Position numbers and translations under genes: made by a program. Under the pieces are notes generated by a model. The model was not told the origin of the DNA. It did no database searches and saw nothing but the letters and a program-made list of their open reading frames with translations. Shown here in pieces: positions 5,202 through 5,219 of a stretch of DNA of 5,219 nucleotides (positions are counted from its first letter, which is position 1; each line of letters begins with the position of its first letter). The DNA lies in contig JBBTRZ010000009.1 of assembly GCA_038064935.1 (NCBI GenBank), positions 1 to 5,219 on the forward strand, written 5' to 3'. This DNA comes from JAGVGK01 sp038064935. Lineage in GTDB: Bacteria; Patescibacteriota; Minisyncoccia; Phycocordibacterales; JACOZG01.

Positions 5202-5219
5202 AAAAAGCCGTACAAAATA

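Overview
The window looks like a piece of chromosome from a reduced-genome bacterium of the Candidate Phyla Radiation (CPR/Patescibacteria), most likely a parcubacterial lineage. This is an inference, drawn from the L32 N-terminus (MRHTRAHTGNRRSHHAL type), the very short SMC protein with an SMC tail reading LYGVTM-type/LLSIKL, the compact gene order, and the scarcity of Shine-Dalgarno sequences. TGA acts as a normal stop (rpmF and nusB both end in TGA), so the lineages that read UGA as glycine are unlikely.

Region 1 (about 1-4201, plus strand) is a tightly packed information-processing cluster: rpmF (ribosomal protein L32), a NusB protein carrying an extra C-terminal Nudix domain, rnc (RNase III) and smc. 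Spacing is 46 bp, then a 4-bp ATGA overlap, then 13 bp, so the four genes probably form one transcription unit. They cover ribosome assembly, rRNA transcription antitermination, rRNA processing and chromosome organisation. The Nudix half of nusB is clearly AT-richer than the NusB half and carries Lys where the Nudix box normally has its first REUxEE glutamate. RNase III has Asn at one of its metal-binding Asp positions. SMC is 735 aa instead of roughly 1150-1200 aa and appears to have no canonical hinge, only a short non-coiled helical insert.

Region 2 (about 4202-5219) is different in character. It holds one convergent minus-strand gene of 288 aa with an AT-richer composition. It fuses a MntA-type minimal nucleotidyltransferase (GSx10DxD) to a HepT-type HEPN domain (RX4HXY) in one polypeptide. 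These two activities are normally the separate antitoxin and toxin of the HepT-MntA system. The gene is bracketed by two perfect 11-bp inverted copies of TTGTGGATAAC, each containing a perfect DnaA box (TTATCCACA), with one further degenerate box in its upstream region. They can be read as DnaA sites (regulation or an origin nearby) or as ends of a small inserted cassette.

The best candidate for an under-described system is this single-chain MNT-HEPN gene and its flanking inverted DnaA-box repeats. The NusB-Nudix fusion and the hinge-poor mini-SMC come next. No tRNA, rRNA, CRISPR array, transposase or convincing intrinsic terminator was seen.
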